Assembly (NCBI GenBank): GCA_021162285.1
Contig: JAGGYZ010000109.1
Location: 1-17,547, forward strand
Source: Candidatus Fermentibacteraceae bacterium
GTDB taxonomy: Bacteria; Fermentibacterota; Fermentibacteria; Fermentibacterales; JCC-6
Direction: 5' to 3'
DNA: 17,547 bases
Both the position numbers and the translations under genes were made by a program. The notes under the pieces were generated by a model. It was not told where the DNA came from and ran no database searches. It worked only from the letters and a program-made list of their open reading frames with translations. Shown one piece after another: positions 1 to 6,832 of this stretch. How positions within the stretch are numbered: the first letter of the stretch is position 1; every line of letters starts with the position of its first letter.

Positions 1-2
1 AT

Positions 3-656
3 GCCGAGGCTATCCGTGACCTTAGAACCAGCCTTTCATTCTCCAGACCTGAGCATGGTATAAAGACTCTTCTTGTAACCAGTTCCGGACCCCGCGAGGG
101 TAAATCCAGTATCTCTGCCAACCTTGCAGTGGCAGAAGCTGAGGCAGGTAAGAAGGTAATTCTTGTTGACTGTGATCTCAGGCGTCCAACTGTTAACAAA
201 ACTTTTGGGTTCAAGAGAAAACCCGGCTTTACCGAGCTGATCTCCGGTAAGGCAACAATCGACGAAGTTTTGCGAGAAACTGAGGTGGATGGGCTTTTTG
301 TGATCTGCAGCGGCCATATTCCCCACAACCCGGCTGAGATAGTGGAGACTGCAGTTAAAAAAGGTGCTTTATCAAAGATTGCGGAAGCATGTGATATGCT
401 GATCATCGACACTCCGCCTGCAGCAGTTGTAACGGATGCCGTTGTTATTGCTCCTGCCGTGGATTCGGTAATTCTGGTTGTGAGAAGCGGTAAGATTCAG
501 AAGAAAGTAGTGGAGGGAGTATGGCAGAAACTCCTCAGATCAGGCGGTCATCTTTCAGGTGCTGTGATCAACGGTTTTGACCCTATAAGAACATACACTT
601 CGTACACCTACTACACCTACAGGTACCAGTACTACTACGACGAGCACTCTAAATAG
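3..656 (+). CDS. Tyrosine-protein kinase (CpsD/CapB/Wzc family BY-kinase), 5'-truncated by window edge
   Basis: This is the C-terminal kinase domain of a bacterial tyrosine kinase, a family that controls chain length and export of capsular or exopolysaccharide by autophosphorylation at the inner membrane. The reading frame is open from the window edge and starts with AEAIRDLRTSL, which contains the EX2RX2R oligomerisation motif. It is followed by the Walker A motif (SSGPREGKSS), Walker A' (ILVDCDLRRP) and Walker B (MLIIDTPPA). The last 22 residues hold nine tyrosines, the typical autophosphorylated C-terminal cluster. The N-terminal part, possibly a Wzz-type membrane domain, lies outside the window, so I cannot tell whether this is a one-piece Wzc-like protein or a separate CpsD-like kinase. 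An intrinsic terminator follows, so it is probably transcribed separately from the cell division cluster. A ParA/MinD-type ATPase is excluded by the tyrosine tail together with EX2RX2R. Confidence 0.92.
   Translation, partial: AEAIRDLRTSLSFSRPEHGIKTLLVTSSGPREGKSSISANLAVAEAEAGKKVILVDCDLRRPTVNKTFGFKRKPGFTELISGKATIDEVLRETEVDGLFVICSGHIPHNPAEIVETAVKKGALSKIAEACDMLIIDTPPAAVVTDAVVIAPAVDSVILVVRSGKIQKKVVEGVWQKLLRSGGHLSGAVINGFDPIRTYTSYTYYTYRYQYYYDEHSK
603..620 (+). repeat. Perfect 9-bp tandem repeat in the tyrosine-cluster region
   Basis: The unit TACACCTAC occurs twice in direct succession (603-611 and 612-620) and encodes Tyr-Thr-Tyr twice. It lies inside the tyrosine-rich tail of the kinase (codons 594-638), where all nine tyrosines use the codon TAC. 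Such repeats can expand or contract in frame; that is inference. Confidence 0.8.
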
Positions 657-703
657 TAAATACAAGTCTGTAAATATGTAACCATTAACAGAATAAGCAG
701 TAA

Positions 704-730
704 GAAGGGCCATCCGGCCCTCTTTTTTTT
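704..730 (+). terminator. Intrinsic (rho-independent) terminator after the kinase gene
   Basis: A G+C-rich hairpin with stem AGGGCC (706-711), loop ATCC and complement GGCCCT (716-721) is followed by a run of eight T (723-730). It starts about 50 nt after the kinase stop codon. It should end the upstream transcript and insulate the mraZ promoter. The 657-703 stretch between the stop codon and the hairpin shows nothing I can name. Confidence 0.88.
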
Positions 731-749
731 GTAGTGTTCAAGAGTATTG

Positions 750-795
750 GTGGGATGAAGTGGGATACAGTGGGTTGACAGTGGGTGAAAGTGGG
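750..795 (+). promoter_or_regulatory. MraZ operator: five GTGGG boxes
   Basis: GTGGG occurs at 750-754, 760-764, 770-774, 781-785 and 791-795. The start-to-start distances are 10, 10, 11 and 10 nt. Known MraZ operators upstream of dcw clusters consist of several TGGG-type boxes at about one helical turn (E. coli has three with 5-nt spacers), and the transcription factor MraZ is encoded directly downstream. The 6-nt spacer between boxes 3 and 4 is exactly the TTGACA hexamer of the promoter. Occupancy by MraZ would block RNA polymerase, which predicts negative autoregulation of the operon. Confidence 0.88.
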
Positions 796-803
796 ACAAT
801 GAT
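775..803 (+). promoter_or_regulatory. Predicted sigma-70-type promoter of the mraZ operon
   Basis: A perfect -35 hexamer TTGACA (775-780) is followed after 17 nt by AATGAT (798-803), which matches the TATAAT consensus at four of six positions. The last two MraZ boxes fall between the two hexamers. Transcription would then start near 810, right at the ribosome binding site. The -35 element is strong evidence; the -10 assignment is weaker. Confidence 0.6.
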
Positions 804-809
804 AGCTGC

Positions 810-815
810 GGAGGG
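810..815 (+). promoter_or_regulatory. Ribosome binding site of mraZ
   Basis: GGAGGG lies 5 nt before the ATG at 821 and fixes the mraZ start. It overlaps the transcription start expected from the predicted promoter, which would leave almost no leader 5' of it. Confidence 0.75.
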
Positions 816-820
816 AAATT

Positions 821-1255
821 ATGGCAGCGTTTATTGGTACACACAGACACACACTGGACGAGAAGGGCAGAGTAAGTGTTCCTGCTCAGTTCAGACGTCA
901 GCTTACAGCAGAAGATATGTATCTGAATGTAGGCATGGAAGGGTGTCTTGTTCTGTATCCACCACAGAGGTGGCAGGAACTTGAGGACAAATTGCTTTCT
1001 CTGCCACGAAACAGAGAGACACGTTTTTTTGTCAGAAAACTTGCCCAGTATCTGCGTGCAGTAAGCGTCGACTCCCAGGGAAGAATAACAGTTCCAGCCG
1101 AACTTGCAGAGAAAGCCGGGATTACCGGCGAAGTCATGTTCCTGGGTAAGTTCGACACAATTGAACTCTGGCAGCCGGAACGGTACAGTTCCTACATTAA
1201 TGAAGCAGGTTTTTCACCGGAGGAAATAGCCGAGGGGCTTGATCTACCTCTTTAG
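821..1255 (+). CDS. mraZ: Transcriptional regulator MraZ
   Basis: MraZ is a DNA-binding protein of the AbrB/SpoVT swapped-hairpin class that forms ring-shaped oligomers and represses the dcw operon. The 144-residue protein has the expected two tandem half-domains, with signatures DEKGRVSVPAQFR near residues 13-25 and DSQGRITVPAEL starting at residue 84. Length is usual for the family (about 140-150). The start is set by GGAGGG 5 nt upstream. It is the first gene of the cluster, and the five GTGGG boxes directly upstream are its likely binding sites. The next gene, rsmH, follows after 10 nt. Confidence 0.97.
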   Translation: MAAFIGTHRHTLDEKGRVSVPAQFRRQLTAEDMYLNVGMEGCLVLYPPQRWQELEDKLLSLPRNRETRFFVRKLAQYLRAVSVDSQGRITVPAELAEKAGITGEVMFLGKFDTIELWQPERYSSYINEAGFSPEEIAEGLDLPL

Positions 1256-1265
1256 GGAAGTGTGA

Positions 1266-2117
1266 ATGGAACGGGGTCATCTGCCAATTATGCCAGAAGA
1301 GATTCTGGAATATCTCTGTGCTTCATCGCCTGAGCTTGTTGTAGACGGAACATCAGGTGGAGGTGGTCATACAGCCCTTCTTTCAAAAGCATTTCCACAC
1401 AGCCGGATACTGGCAGTGGAAAGAGATCCCTCTGCATCTGAAGCTCTTTCGGAGAAGTTTTCAGGAACCAGTGTTACTGTAATCAATTCGAGCTATGCTG
1501 AACTGCCTGAAATATTTAAAACACAGAATCTGCCCCTCGCTGGCGGTGCACTGTTTGACCTTGGTCTGAGTTCCATACAGCTGGATACCCCGGAAAGGGG
1601 ATTCTCGCACAGAACATCCGGTCCTCTTGATATGAGGTTTGACCAGAGCAGGGGAGTACCTGCTTCCGATATGCTGCGCTCCAGAACAGAGAAACAGATA
1701 GCAGATATAATCTTCCGTTACGGGGAAGAGGGCCGTTCCCGCTCTATTGCCAGGGCGATCAAACAAAACAGAAAACTTGCTACCACAGACGATCTTGCCG
1801 ATGCTGTACGCACTGCAGTTCGCGGCAACCCGGTAAAGCCCCTTGCACGCGTGTTTCAAGCAATTCGGATCATGGTAAATGATGAACTTCAGCATCTTGA
1901 AAGGCTGCTCTCAGAAATGCACTACTGGACAAAACCAGGATGCAGAATTGCAGTTCTGACATTTCATTCACTGGAAGACAGGCTCATAAAATTGCATTTC
2001 AGAGATTCGGAGTACTTCCGGCAGTTTGATCCCCCATGGATGCTGCCCACTTCTGCAGAGAAGAGAACCAACTCCAGAGCTAGAAGTGCCAGGCTCAGGT
2101 TGGGGGTGCGGTTGTGA
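1266..2117 (+). CDS. rsmH: 16S rRNA (cytosine-1402-N4)-methyltransferase RsmH
   Basis: RsmH (MraW) methylates N4 of C1402 in the ribosomal P site, using S-adenosylmethionine. Visible family motifs are the SAM-binding loop DGTSGGGGH (residues 27-35), FDLGLSSIQLD, RGFS, GPLDMRFD, YGEEGRSRSIA, RVFQAIRIMVNDEL, FHSLEDRLIK and the C-terminal NSRARSARLR. At 283 residues it is somewhat shorter than the usual 300-315. A GGGAAG ribosome binding site lies just before the ATG. The stop codon overlaps the GTG start of ftsL by 4 nt, which suggests translational coupling. It has no direct role in wall synthesis but is a constant second member of dcw clusters. Confidence 0.97.
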   Translation: MERGHLPIMPEEILEYLCASSPELVVDGTSGGGGHTALLSKAFPHSRILAVERDPSASEALSEKFSGTSVTVINSSYAELPEIFKTQNLPLAGGALFDLGLSSIQLDTPERGFSHRTSGPLDMRFDQSRGVPASDMLRSRTEKQIADIIFRYGEEGRSRSIARAIKQNRKLATTDDLADAVRTAVRGNPVKPLARVFQAIRIMVNDELQHLERLLSEMHYWTKPGCRIAVLTFHSLEDRLIKLHFRDSEYFRQFDPPWMLPTSAEKRTNSRARSARLRLGVRL

Positions 2118-2389
2118 ACCCTTTCGTGAGACAATTTCTGATTATCGGGGCAGTGGGTGTTATTGTATTTTCCGTGGCACAGCTGGTTGCCAGGAATATC
2201 TATGTAACGGCATCTATAGAGCTTGCCGTTGTTTCGGCAACCAACGACAGTCTGAGAAGCACACAACAGACTCTGGTTTCAAGAATTGCCGGGCTTGAAG
2301 CACCTGGCCGTCTCTGCGAACTGGGAACCGGGCTTGGCCTTACCCCGCTTCCCCTTGAGAGTTTTGTGCTTATGGAGGTCTCCGAATGA
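2114..2389 (+). CDS. ftsL: Cell division protein FtsL-like
   Basis: This is a short bitopic membrane protein of 91 residues with a GTG start overlapping the rsmH stop. An N-terminal hydrophobic segment (about residues 6-26) is followed by a polar helical stretch of coiled-coil character (about 30-65) and a terminal segment RLCELGTGLGLTPLP that resembles the C-terminal region of FtsL/FtsB. FtsL pairs with FtsB and FtsQ and activates the septal synthase FtsW-FtsI. Sequence conservation in this family is very low; the call rests on topology, size and the position between rsmH and ftsI. The stop overlaps the ftsI ATG by 4 nt. Confidence 0.82.
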   Translation: MNPFVRQFLIIGAVGVIVFSVAQLVARNIYVTASIELAVVSATNDSLRSTQQTLVSRIAGLEAPGRLCELGTGLGLTPLPLESFVLMEVSE

Positions 2390-4092
2390 GGGCGGCGGCA
2401 TCTGATATGGAAAGGGTTTCTGCCCGCCTCAGTTTTCTTATCGTACTGAGTGGTGTGTTTGTAGTACTCTCTGTATCCAAGATGGCAGGAATACAGATAA
2501 TGCATCACGACGAGTACCTTCAGAGGGCGGAGCAGCAGCAGACAAAACAGGTAAGCGTACAGGCCAGACGGGGAAACATCTATGATAAAAATGGTTATCT
2601 GCTTGCCGGGAATGTCACCGAGGCAACATTTTCAGTATTCTGGCCTCAGGTGCCTGATGAAAAAACTGCAGAGGTTGATTCTCTGATCATGCTTCTTGGG
2701 GAATATTCCCGATATTCAGTTCCCATGCAGAGAGGGTCAGGCTACACTGTAATAGCAGACAATGTTCCCTGGGAGTTTGCATCGCAGATAATCAATTCCG
2801 TTCCTGAGCATGCAGACTGCAGTTTTGTAACCAGAAGAGTTTATCCCATGGCTGAATCGATCACACCTGTAATCGGTACCTACAATGAAAATGTATCCCA
2901 GGGACTTGAATATTACATGGAAGATTTTCTTGAAGGAACAGATGGTGTAAGTTATTATCAGACATGTTCATGGGGAGAATTCAGCGCTTTCGACGCAACT
3001 GCGGCCAATGTTGCACCGGTGAACGGGAAAGATCTGTATCTCACCATAGACTCCAGATATCAGGAGATTGCTCAGGAAGAGCTTGAACTTGCAGTTGAAG
3101 TATCCGGGTCAAGCTGGGGAGCTGTAGTTATCATCAACCCTGCCAACGGAGACATACTTGCCATGGCCAGTTACCCGGTGTTCAATGAGAACGGCTCACT
3201 GGCTATGAACCACTGTATTCAAAGCTCCACAGAGCCCGGTTCCGTGTTCAAGGCGGTAACACTTTCCGCCGCACTGGACGCAGGCTCTGTATCACTTTCC
3301 GACTCGTTTGACTGTACAGGGAGTTACATAGAGATCAGCGGTTACAGAATCAGAGACAGCCATCCGATTGGGGAAGTCCTTGACCTGACAGGCGTCATCG
3401 CCAGATCCAGCAATGTGGGAACAATTCAGCTGGCATCAACAATGCAGGACTCTGTGTTTTACGAGTACTGCAGGAGTTTTGGCTTTGGCAGCAGGACCAG
3501 GGTTGAATTTCCCAGCGAGCAGAGTGGTTTAATTACTGATCTTCGCAACTGGTCTGCTCTTTCAAAAGCGAATCTTGCCATAGGTCAGGAAGTATCCGCA
3601 ACACCGCTGCAGCTGGCCATGGCCTATGGAGCCATTGCCAACGGCGGGCTTCTTAACCGCCCCCGGCTTATAGAATCCACAGGAGAAGGCGGGTTGCTCC
3701 GGCCGCTGGCCGAATCACCCGCTCACAGGATTATTTCTCAGGAAACAGCTGCACAGGTAAGGCAGGTTCTCACTTCGGTTGTTACTGATGGTACAGGTCA
3801 GAGTGCCCAGGTACCAGGCGTTACCGTTGCCGGAAAAACCGGCACGGCAGAGCGGCTTGTACAGGATGGGTATCTGTCTGCATTTGCAGGTATGGTACCG
3901 GCGGACAACCCCGGACTTGTTGCAGTTGTGGTCTTCGATCTGCCCGATTACCAGTACAGGTGGGGAAGTGTTCTGGCTGCTCCTGTGTTCGAGAGAATAG
4001 TATCCAGGATACTGTCAACATCACCTGAGATTGCCCTTGGTCAGCCCAGGTCTGCAAATGAAATGGTTGTAGCTGCAGGAGGAATACTGTGA
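2386..4092 (+). CDS. ftsI: Penicillin-binding protein FtsI (PBP3-type septal transpeptidase)
   Basis: This class B penicillin-binding protein crosslinks septal peptidoglycan as partner of FtsW. An N-terminal membrane anchor (about residues 14-36) is followed by the dimerisation/pedestal domain with RRGNIYDKNGYLLA (about 61-74) and the transpeptidase domain. The catalytic motifs are complete: SVFK with nucleophile Ser286 and Lys289, SSN at 341-343, and KTGT at 484-487. The C-terminal WGSVLAAPVFERI is the usual family ending of the domain. No PASTA repeats are present, so it is the short Gram-negative-like form; 568 residues is normal. GGAGG lies 7 nt before the ATG (2374-2378). The stop codon overlaps the GTG start of murE by 4 nt. 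Confidence 0.95.
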   Translation: MRAAASDMERVSARLSFLIVLSGVFVVLSVSKMAGIQIMHHDEYLQRAEQQQTKQVSVQARRGNIYDKNGYLLAGNVTEATFSVFWPQVPDEKTAEVDSLIMLLGEYSRYSVPMQRGSGYTVIADNVPWEFASQIINSVPEHADCSFVTRRVYPMAESITPVIGTYNENVSQGLEYYMEDFLEGTDGVSYYQTCSWGEFSAFDATAANVAPVNGKDLYLTIDSRYQEIAQEELELAVEVSGSSWGAVVIINPANGDILAMASYPVFNENGSLAMNHCIQSSTEPGSVFKAVTLSAALDAGSVSLSDSFDCTGSYIEISGYRIRDSHPIGEVLDLTGVIARSSNVGTIQLASTMQDSVFYEYCRSFGFGSRTRVEFPSEQSGLITDLRNWSALSKANLAIGQEVSATPLQLAMAYGAIANGGLLNRPRLIESTGEGGLLRPLAESPAHRIISQETAAQVRQVLTSVVTDGTGQSAQVPGVTVAGKTGTAERLVQDGYLSAFAGMVPADNPGLVAVVVFDLPDYQYRWGSVLAAPVFERIVSRILSTSPEIALGQPRSANEMVVAAGGIL

Positions 4093-5549
4093 AGCTGAAA
4101 CATCTGCTCAAAGGAACACAGATTCAGCTTTCTCCCGGGCTTTCAGACAGGGAAATCAGAGGTATAGCATACGATTCAAGAAAAGTAATGCCCGGGTTTG
4201 TTTTTGTGGCCATTAAAGGTTTTTCAAGTGACGGTCACGATTTTGTGGAAAGAGCCCTGGCGGCCGGAGCATCAGTGGCAATAACCGAACACCCGGTGAG
4301 CGACACCACCTCTTCCTCGGTGGTGGTGAACGGTTCCGGAAACAACAGAAGTCTCCTGGCTCTGATCTCGGCAAATTTCTACCACAACCCCTGGAATGAA
4401 CTGACCACTGTGGGTATTACCGGAACAAACGGGAAAACAAGCACAGCCCACATCCTGCGATGGATCATGGAAAACTGTGGAATCCAAACTGGAATAATGG
4501 GAACCGTAGGCCATGTTGCAGGGGGCAAAAGTATCCCGGCTTCCGTTACTACACCGGATTCTCTGGAAGTTGCAGCATACATGAGAGAAATGGCGACACA
4601 AGGAGACAAAGCGTGTGTTATGGAAGTTTCCAGCCACGCTCTTGCCCTTGACCGGGTAAGCAGTGTGCGTTTTGATGTAACCCTGTTTACCAATATCTCA
4701 CAGGATCACCTTGATTTTCACCCCACAATGCAGGATTATCTGGACACAAAGAAAAAGCTGTTTTCTCTGAACAAGAATACCAGCGTAACAATCGTTGGAA
4801 CCTACGCTCCCCACTGGCCGGATGTTCCTGGGGCCATAACATTCGGTGAACGGCAGGAAGATACCTGGAGAATAGCACAGATTGAAGTTCGTCTGTCCGG
4901 CTCGTCTTTTACCCTCCTTACCCCGAAGGATGAGTTCAGGGTAACAATCAAGGCTCCTGGAAGATTCAACGTCTACAATGCAGCAGGAGCTATTGCAGCA
5001 GCTGTTCAGCTTGGTATTCCTGCCAGAGATGCCGTTCAGGCAGCTGGTTCATTCCCTGGAGTTCCCGGAAGGATGGAAAGGGTGAACTGCGGTCAGGAGT
5101 TTCTGGTTGCTGTGGACTATGCCCACACACCGGATGCCCTGGAACGGGTTCTTAAACAGGGTTCGGTTATTGCAGAGAACAGGGTCATTGTTGTTTTCGG
5201 ATGCGGAGGAGACAGAGACAGCACAAAGCGTCCGATAATGGGAAGAATTGCCGCTGAAATCGCAGACACTGTGTTTGTTACCAGCGACAATCCCAGAACT
5301 GAGGATCCGCACTCCATCATACAGGAAATACTTACTGGGATCAGCAGCGAGTTCTCTCCCATAGTTGAAGAAAACAGAGCGGAAGCCATAAAAATGGCTG
5401 TGCAGACAGCCTCTGCAGGTGATGTGCTGATAATTGCCGGAAAGGGGCACGAAGACTATCAGATACTGGGTACAGAAAAAATTCACTTTGACGACAGAGA
5501 ACAGGCCAGGAATGCGCTTACCGGCAGGGGGTACAGATGCGCTCTCTGA
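4089..5549 (+). CDS. murE: UDP-MurNAc-L-Ala-D-Glu:meso-DAP ligase MurE
   Basis: MurE adds the third stem-peptide residue to UDP-MurNAc-dipeptide in the cytoplasm, using ATP. Motifs seen are the N-terminal UDP-substrate domain, the ATP loop GITGTNGKTST (Lys116), TTPDSLE, MEVSSHALALDRV, FTNISQDHLDFH, HTPDALERVL, GCGGDRDSTKRPIMG and GKGHEDYQ. The specificity motif DNPR (residues 400-403) is the form found in meso-diaminopimelate ligases; lysine-adding enzymes differ here. Length 486 is typical. The start is GTG, preceded by AGGAGG (4077-4082) at 6 nt spacing, and overlaps the ftsI stop. The 3' end overlaps murF by 13 nt. Confidence 0.96.
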   Translation: MKLKHLLKGTQIQLSPGLSDREIRGIAYDSRKVMPGFVFVAIKGFSSDGHDFVERALAAGASVAITEHPVSDTTSSSVVVNGSGNNRSLLALISANFYHNPWNELTTVGITGTNGKTSTAHILRWIMENCGIQTGIMGTVGHVAGGKSIPASVTTPDSLEVAAYMREMATQGDKACVMEVSSHALALDRVSSVRFDVTLFTNISQDHLDFHPTMQDYLDTKKKLFSLNKNTSVTIVGTYAPHWPDVPGAITFGERQEDTWRIAQIEVRLSGSSFTLLTPKDEFRVTIKAPGRFNVYNAAGAIAAAVQLGIPARDAVQAAGSFPGVPGRMERVNCGQEFLVAVDYAHTPDALERVLKQGSVIAENRVIVVFGCGGDRDSTKRPIMGRIAAEIADTVFVTSDNPRTEDPHSIIQEILTGISSEFSPIVEENRAEAIKMAVQTASAGDVLIIAGKGHEDYQILGTEKIHFDDREQARNALTGRGYRCAL

Positions 5550-6832
5550 TCTCTCTTTCAGCAAGGCTCGGGTGCCCGACTCCCGGGGAGTACAGTTTCA
5601 ATCGAGTTGCCATTGATTCCCGCAGTGCAGGGCCGGCATCTCTGTTCTTTGCACTCTCCGGGAAAAACACAGACGGACACAACTATGTGATAGATGTTCT
5701 TGGTGCAGGCGGGGCTGCTGTGGTGTCCAGAGACGGATTCACAGGGCCGATCCTGGAGGTCGACAGTGTAGAGGAAGCTCTGATGGAGGCTGGAGCCTGG
5801 GCACGGGACTGCATAGGGTATCCGGTTGTGGGTATCACCGGTTCAAATGGAAAAACAACCACAAGAAGAATGCTTACAGCAGCACTTTCCACAAGGTTCA
5901 GAACATGGCAGACAAAGGGAAATCTGAACAACCATCTGGGGCTTCCCATAACACTGCTCAACACCCCTGAAAACATGGAAATGCTGGTTCTGGAGATGGG
6001 AATGAACCACGCCGGTGAGCTTCTCCGGCTTGGGTGGGTCTCCAGGCCAAACCTGACTCTTGTAACAAACATAGGTACTGCACACATAGAATATTTTGGA
6101 ACCAGAGACAGAATTGCGAGAGCCAAAGCAGAGCTTCTGCACTGCACGGAGCCAGGCGGTGTGGCTGTAATCCCTTCAGGGGAGGAAATTCTTCTGAAAG
6201 AGGCAGAGCACATGGGTCTTGAGATAATAACCCACGGCACCGGAGGTGACTGCTACCTTGAAAACGGCAGGGCCATGCCCTGGGGTATTGATCTGGCACT
6301 TGAATACGGTGGGGAACACAACATGCAAAATGCGGTTGCGGCCATTGCCGCGGCCCAGAGACTTGGTGTTGATCCTGTGGAGTCGGCGCGGGCTATTTCG
6401 GAACTCCGTCCTGGAGCAGGAAGAGGTGCCGTTTTCTACACAGAAAAATATACCGTCGTTGATGAGAGCTACAATGCGAACCCGGAATCAACTGCTGCAT
6501 GCATCGATTCTATCGTCCAGCTGCATGAAAAGCCGCTTGTCGCGGTTCTGGGAGACATGCTTGAACTGGGTGAAAAGTCTGCACAGAGCCACCTTGCGAT
6601 TCTGCATAAAGTTGAGGAGTCCGGATTCGATCTGGTGATTCTTGTGGGACGGCAGTACACACAGGCCATGGTGGCTGGAACAACACTTAATGCACAGATT
6701 GCCGAAGACTGGCGTGAAGCTCTGGAGCTGTTAAGAAAACTGGCGGAACCTGGCTCTACGGTTCTGGTGAAAGGCAGCAATTCAATAAAACTTGGAATCC
6801 TGGTTCAGGAACTGCGAAGGGAGGGGACCTGA
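5537..6832 (+). CDS. murF: UDP-MurNAc-tripeptide:D-Ala-D-Ala ligase MurF
   Basis: MurF attaches the D-Ala-D-Ala dipeptide and finishes the cytoplasmic precursor. The protein (431 residues) shows the ATP loop GITGSNGKTTT (Lys106), LEMGMNHAGEL, TNIGTAHIEYFGTRDRIARAK, GEHNMQNAVAA, ESYNANPES (Tyr312) and VLGDMLELGE, all diagnostic of MurF. The ATG at 5537 follows a G-rich sequence (5526-5531) at a suitable distance and lies inside the murE end, giving the longest overlap of the cluster (13 nt). A later start would cut into the N-terminal domain. The TGA stop shares its A with the mraY ATG. D-Ala-D-Ala must come from a ddl gene elsewhere in the genome. Confidence 0.96.
   Translation: MRSLISLSARLGCPTPGEYSFNRVAIDSRSAGPASLFFALSGKNTDGHNYVIDVLGAGGAAVVSRDGFTGPILEVDSVEEALMEAGAWARDCIGYPVVGITGSNGKTTTRRMLTAALSTRFRTWQTKGNLNNHLGLPITLLNTPENMEMLVLEMGMNHAGELLRLGWVSRPNLTLVTNIGTAHIEYFGTRDRIARAKAELLHCTEPGGVAVIPSGEEILLKEAEHMGLEIITHGTGGDCYLENGRAMPWGIDLALEYGGEHNMQNAVAAIAAAQRLGVDPVESARAISELRPGAGRGAVFYTEKYTVVDESYNANPESTAACIDSIVQLHEKPLVAVLGDMLELGEKSAQSHLAILHKVEESGFDLVILVGRQYTQAMVAGTTLNAQIAEDWREALELLRKLAEPGSTVLVKGSNSIKLGILVQELRREGT

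Noticed and set aside
760..984. Small + strand frame starting in the operator region
   Set aside because: It runs through the MraZ boxes and overlaps mraZ in another frame; codon content and the known mraZ motifs show that mraZ is the real gene.
5049..5564. Open frame of 171 codons on the - strand opposite murE
   Set aside because: It is the shadow of a conserved gene; the translation shows no domain or membrane pattern that I recognise.
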